Source: Diacronema lutheri
Lineage: Eukaryota; Haptophyta; Pavlovophyceae; Pavlovales; Pavlovaceae
Length of the DNA: 64,000 nucleotides
Reading direction: 5' to 3'
Assembly (NCBI GenBank): GCA_019448385.1
Contig: JAGTXO010000033.1
Span: 355,474-419,473, forward strand
Notes under the pieces: model-generated
Database searches by the model: none
The model's input: the letters and a program-made list of their open reading frames with translations, nothing else
What the model was told of the DNA's origin: nothing
Made by a program: the position numbers and the translations under genes
In this document: positions 62,001 to 64,000 of the stretch, piece by piece
Position numbering within the stretch: position 1 is the first letter of the stretch
Layout of the letters: every line of letters begins with the position of its first letter

Positions 62001-63597
62001 AGGCACAAACGGCAACACCCCGCCGATGTCGGACGTGCGCGTCAGGTACGCGGTCTTTGCGACGCGCTTCGACATCTCCAACCGCGTCTTCGACTACGCC
62101 GGGCGCGAGCGGCCGCCGGCCGATCTGCCGTGGCACGCGCGGCGCTCGTGGGTTGGCCTCGCGCCGCTGCCGCGCGTGCCGCTCCCGGGCCGGCAGCCCG
62201 TCAAGTCGGTGGTGACAGATGGCGTCGCCGTGCACGCCGTCGGGACCGTCCTCGTGCCGAAGGCGCAGGCGCCGGCCGGCGGCTCGGGCGTCCTGCACCG
62301 CTGGCGCCGGCCGGACGGGCGCATCGCCGTCGCGCTCGGCTCCGAGCTGCGGCGGGCGATCGACGTCGAGGCGGCGGTCGTCGTCGCGGCCGACCCGAAC
62401 ATGGGCAACATCACCACCTACTCTGCGCACGTCGGGCGGGCGGCCGTCTGGCGGCAGTTCACGCAGCGCGCGCGCGCGCGCGCCGCGGGCTTTGCGCGCG
62501 AGACGGCCAAGACCAACGCGGCGCGGCGGCGCGTGCGCAAGGACGGGCGCGGCGAGGAGTTCAGCGTGGAGGCGGACGAGGCGCGGCTTGGCGAGGCGCA
62601 CAGCGCCAAGGTGCTCGGCGAGGGCGAGTTCCACGCCTTCCACCGCGAGAGCGCGCGGGTGCGCGAGCGCGCCGCCGAGCACGTGTACGACGCGCCGGCG
62701 CGCCGGAAGGAGCGCTGGCGGCGCGACAGCGGCGGGCGGTCCAACGCGGCGCGCGTCGCCGAGGCGCTCATCGCGGCGCACTGTGTCGACGGCGTGACGC
62801 GCGACCGGCTGCTCGTGTGCGTGGGCAAGTGGCTGCGCGACCACAAGGGCGCGCAGCCCAAGGGCGCGCCGCCCGCCTTCCAGGTGGGGCTGCTGCGCGA
62901 GCTGCGGCGGCGCGGCGTCGCGGCCGTCTTCGTGCCCGAGCCGTACACGTCGATGCACTGCTCGATGCCGCGGCTCGCCAAGGGCGGCAGGCTGCAGCGC
63001 TGCGGCGCGGAGCTCGCGCAGAACCCGCGCCTGCCCGTGGCAAAGGGCGGCACGCGCACGGTGCACGCGCTCGTCATCTGCCCGGCGTGCAACGGCGGCA
63101 AGAAGCCCGTGCACCGCGACTACAACGCCGCGCGCAACATCTTCTACGACGTGCACGACATGGCGGCGCACGCGGCCGGGCGCGACACCACGTCGACGCC
63201 TGAGCGCTTTGCCCTCGTGCTCGCCTGGTGGGCGCGCGGCGAGGTGTGGGAGCGTGAGGAGCGCATGGTGCACGGCGAGGGCGACGACTGCGACGACGAG
63301 TGCGACGGCGACGACGAGGGCGACGACGAGGGCGACGACGACGACGACGACGATGGCAGCGGCGACGGCGGCGCGGCGGCGAGGGCGACGGCGACGGCGA
63401 CGGCGACGGAGGCGGCGGCGGCGACGACGACGATGACGGCGGGGGAGGGCGGCGGCGGCGACGGCGGTGGCGACGACGGCGGCGGGCGCGGCGGCGGTGG
63501 CGGCGGCGGCTCTCGCGCCCGCACCCCCGCCCGCGGAGCTGCCAGCGCCAGTGCCGGCGGCGGCAGCGCGCGCGGGCCGAAGCGCGGCCGGCGTTGA
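44695..63597 (+). CDS. Giant Fanzor-containing multidomain protein (predicted 6,213 aa)
   Basis: Model: exon 1 44695-48369, exon 2 48503-61741, exon 3 61870-63597, all joined at codon boundaries. Intron 1 (133 bp, GTAGGC...GCGCAG) joins two halves of a coiled coil (AEQLARSREPAGGW / GRPADLRLQQAHF). Intron 2 (128 bp, GTGCGC...GCGCAG) restores the Fanzor motif NVAPLRTHN/VPRNVRLAASA. Domains by approximate residue: C48-like protease 95-190; an unrecognised globular region 420-700; a transmembrane helix 1097-1120; a coiled coil 1160-1280; a Pro/Ala linker; C48-like module 2 2440-2600; degenerate C48-like segments near 3310, 4860 and 5100; YqaJ nuclease 3964-4158; chromodomain 5200-5260; Fanzor 5346-6080; an acidic then Gly/Arg tail. 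A single protein is inferred only from open frame and splice phase. It could be several genes, or a polyprotein cut by its own protease modules. Confidence 0.55.
45001..45237 (+). other. C48 (Ulp1-like) cysteine protease module 1
   Basis: Within the giant protein, LVHWTAAYLLLAP gives His105, LALLADSRTLG gives Asp132, and PQSGAACCFAAATVA gives Gln173 with Cys178/179. The order H-D-Q-C and the Gln-to-Cys spacing match Ulp1/SENP-type proteases, which cleave SUMO/ubiquitin-like linkages or, in viruses and transposons, their own proteins. The usual DCG around the cysteine is ACC here. The call is by eye. Confidence 0.5.
51614..51830. repeat. 57-bp tandem repeat, about 4 copies
   Basis: Units starting GCCTTCGCGCCTGCCGCC begin at 51614, 51671 and 51728 (period 57), with a shortened spacing to 51779. 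They encode AFAPAADGVF-type blocks in the linker before the second protease module and keep the frame. Confidence 0.85.
52340..52600 (+). other. C48-like cysteine protease module 2
   Basis: GHFTALRLVRVA supplies His (about residue 2507), YDAVLVDTLASPC supplies Asp (about 2530), and NEAAQRGATCGLAIVGALN supplies Gln (about 2571) and Cys (about 2576), followed by Gly as in the DCG motif of Ulp1-type proteases. It looks catalytically complete and is the best of the protease-like modules in the giant gene. Confidence 0.55.
52952..53018. repeat. (GCC)n microsatellite coding for poly-alanine
   Basis: An uninterrupted run of about 22 GCC triplets inside the giant gene, encoding part of a long alanine tract directly after the second protease module. 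Confidence 0.9.
56717..57300 (+). other. YqaJ-type viral recombinase/exonuclease domain
   Basis: The domain starts RSPRWHDERWEEVTGSKVG. It has the family's GILGEAVALRKL helix, the metal-binding Asp in FAFSPDGLAIL (about residue 4060), ExK in QVLVEVKTLTK (Glu about 4075, Lys about 4077), and the downstream glutamine in RDQLQLGMHVLGVSKAL. This PD-(D/E)xK fold is found in phage and giant-virus recombination exonucleases (YqaJ/lambda-Exo type) and in some large eukaryotic transposons. All expected catalytic residues are visible. Confidence 0.8.
58561..58690. repeat. 18-bp Pro/Ala tandem repeat
   Basis: About seven GCCGCGCCGCCGCCCGCC units (one with ACC, one with GTC) encoding alternating PPP and AAA, a linker in the giant gene. 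Confidence 0.85.
60421..60606 (+). other. Chromodomain fused upstream of the Fanzor
   Basis: TYEVEAVVDERRKAGKKVTF, then FRIRWRGYDESADTWEPEAN and VSSDLVAQFRKTR form a complete chromodomain. It has the first aromatic (Tyr) of the methyl-lysine cage, the WRGY turn, and the TWEP motif before the C-terminal helix. In Ty3/gypsy retrotransposons and other factors this domain binds methylated histone H3 tails and steers insertion to particular chromatin. It is about 85 residues from the start of the Fanzor region. Confidence 0.9.
60863..63240 (+). other. Fanzor (eukaryotic TnpB-like) RNA-guided nuclease region
   Basis: The N-terminal part starts VLPGFVVKRSTLNA and has a helical segment with ELRRIAAAVHRLTTQAYRVI. 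The bridging motif NVAPLRTHN/VPRNVRLAA is rebuilt by removing intron 61742-61869. The RuvC core is complete: VVVAADPNMGNITTYSA (Asp codon at 62392), VFVPEPYTSMHCSM (Glu codon at 62938) and HRDYNAARNIFYDV (Asp codon at 63118). A lead-in VCVGKWLRDHKGAQPKG matches the conserved segment before the second RuvC motif. Cysteines in MHCSM, LQRCGAEL and VICPACNGG form the zinc ribbon typical of TnpB/Fanzor. Fanzors cut DNA guided by a small RNA encoded next to the gene. All three acidic residues are present, so the nuclease looks intact. Confidence 0.88.
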
Positions 63598-64000
63598 CGC
63601 ACGGCCGAGCCGCGCAGCGGTCGACGCTTTGCGGGCTCTGCCAGGTCGCGCGCGGCTGGCGACGCGTGCCGCGCGCGGCACGACCGTGCACGCCGCCCAC
63701 CCGTGGCCGAGCGCGCCGCACCAGCCGGCCCGCTCCAACCGCCGTGCGGATCACGGACGCTCGCTACGGCTCGTCGGCGCGCGTCACCTGCGCCGGCGGC
63801 CACGGCGCCGTCTGCTCCGGCCTCGTCGCGAGCAGCCCGACCGCTGCTCGCCGCCCGCACGCCGCCGCAGCAACGCTGCGCGTCGTGCTCCCCCGCTCGC
63901 CAAACGCGAAGAGCTCCCTCACAAGGACGTCCTTCCGAACGGCCCGCGCTGCACTCGGGGCGCGATCGTGCCCCTGATCGGATTTGGCTTGACCATCTAT
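63598..64000. other. Region downstream of the Fanzor stop codon
   Basis: No gene is supported. It contains an 18-base perfect palindrome, CGTGCCGCGCGCGGCACG, at 63665-63682, about 70 bp past the stop. In TnpB and Fanzor loci the guide RNA is usually encoded at or just beyond the 3' end of the nuclease gene, so this interval is the natural place for it. No direct evidence is seen. Confidence 0.3.

Larger units (their letters stand above)
36388..63597. mobile_element. Putative large mobile or virus-derived element
   Basis: From 36388 to 63597 the genes are of a kind typical of giant transposons or integrated DNA viruses, not of host metabolism: a virus-like domain fused to a PIF1 helicase, a ubiquitin-specific protease, C48-type protease modules, a YqaJ nuclease, a chromodomain and a Fanzor nuclease. 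Host housekeeping genes stop at about 33 kb. I could not find terminal inverted repeats or a target-site duplication, and the right end may lie outside the window, so the limits given are gene limits and not element ends. Confidence 0.5.

Noticed and set aside
63144-63860. Minus-strand open frame at the right edge of the window
   Set aside because: It is antisense to the acidic and glycine-rich tail codons of the Fanzor exon. No domain is visible.

Overview
The window is very GC-rich nuclear DNA from a eukaryote. Genes are interrupted by short introns, and eukaryote-specific proteins are present: WDR6, the Paf1-complex subunit LEO1, a ubiquitin-specific protease, a chromodomain and a Fanzor nuclease. 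At least two introns use a GC-AG splice pair. Together with gene pairs packed head to head and extreme GC content, this suggests a unicellular alga. A haptophyte is my best guess, but this is inference and not proven. I recognised no rRNA, tRNA or CRISPR array.

Layout. Positions 1-2150 and 13262-15420 are the arms of a large inverted duplication. Each arm carries the same gene for a small secreted protein of unknown function plus a 540-bp interspersed repeat. The 11-kb spacer holds a WDR6 homologue, an unknown gene divergent from it, a decayed region, and a short-chain dehydrogenase with a GC-AG intron. Positions 15.4-20.0 kb are a mosaic of repeats, gene fragments (a duplicated dehydrogenase 3' end and an orphan NIPA-transporter exon) and an armadillo-like gene. 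Positions 20.1-29.3 kb hold two divergent genes, one of them a repeat-rich 2,500-residue low-complexity protein. Positions 29.6-33.0 kb hold host housekeeping genes: LEO1 (three exons) and a Gfo/Idh/MocA oxidoreductase. A frame-broken coiled-coil gene and a palindromic cluster of two MITEs around a hairpin follow (33.2-35.8 kb).

The remainder (about 36.4-63.6 kb) looks like one large mobile or virus-derived element. It holds a protein whose N-terminus resembles a domain of large algal DNA viruses fused to a frame-broken PIF1 helicase, a ubiquitin-specific protease, long poly-G/poly-C tracts, and one giant reading unit (44695-63597). The giant unit can be joined through two phase-0 introns into a predicted 6,213-residue protein. 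In order it carries a Ulp1/C48-like protease module, a transmembrane helix and coiled coil, a second C48-like module, several degenerate look-alikes, a YqaJ-type nuclease, a chromodomain, and a complete Fanzor (eukaryotic TnpB-like) RuvC nuclease at the C-terminus. This Fanzor-containing mega-protein is the most interesting item in the window.

Caution: in DNA this GC-rich, stop codons are rare and long false frames occur on both strands. Continuity of an open frame is therefore weak evidence by itself. The calls rest on recognisable domains and on splice junctions that restore frame.
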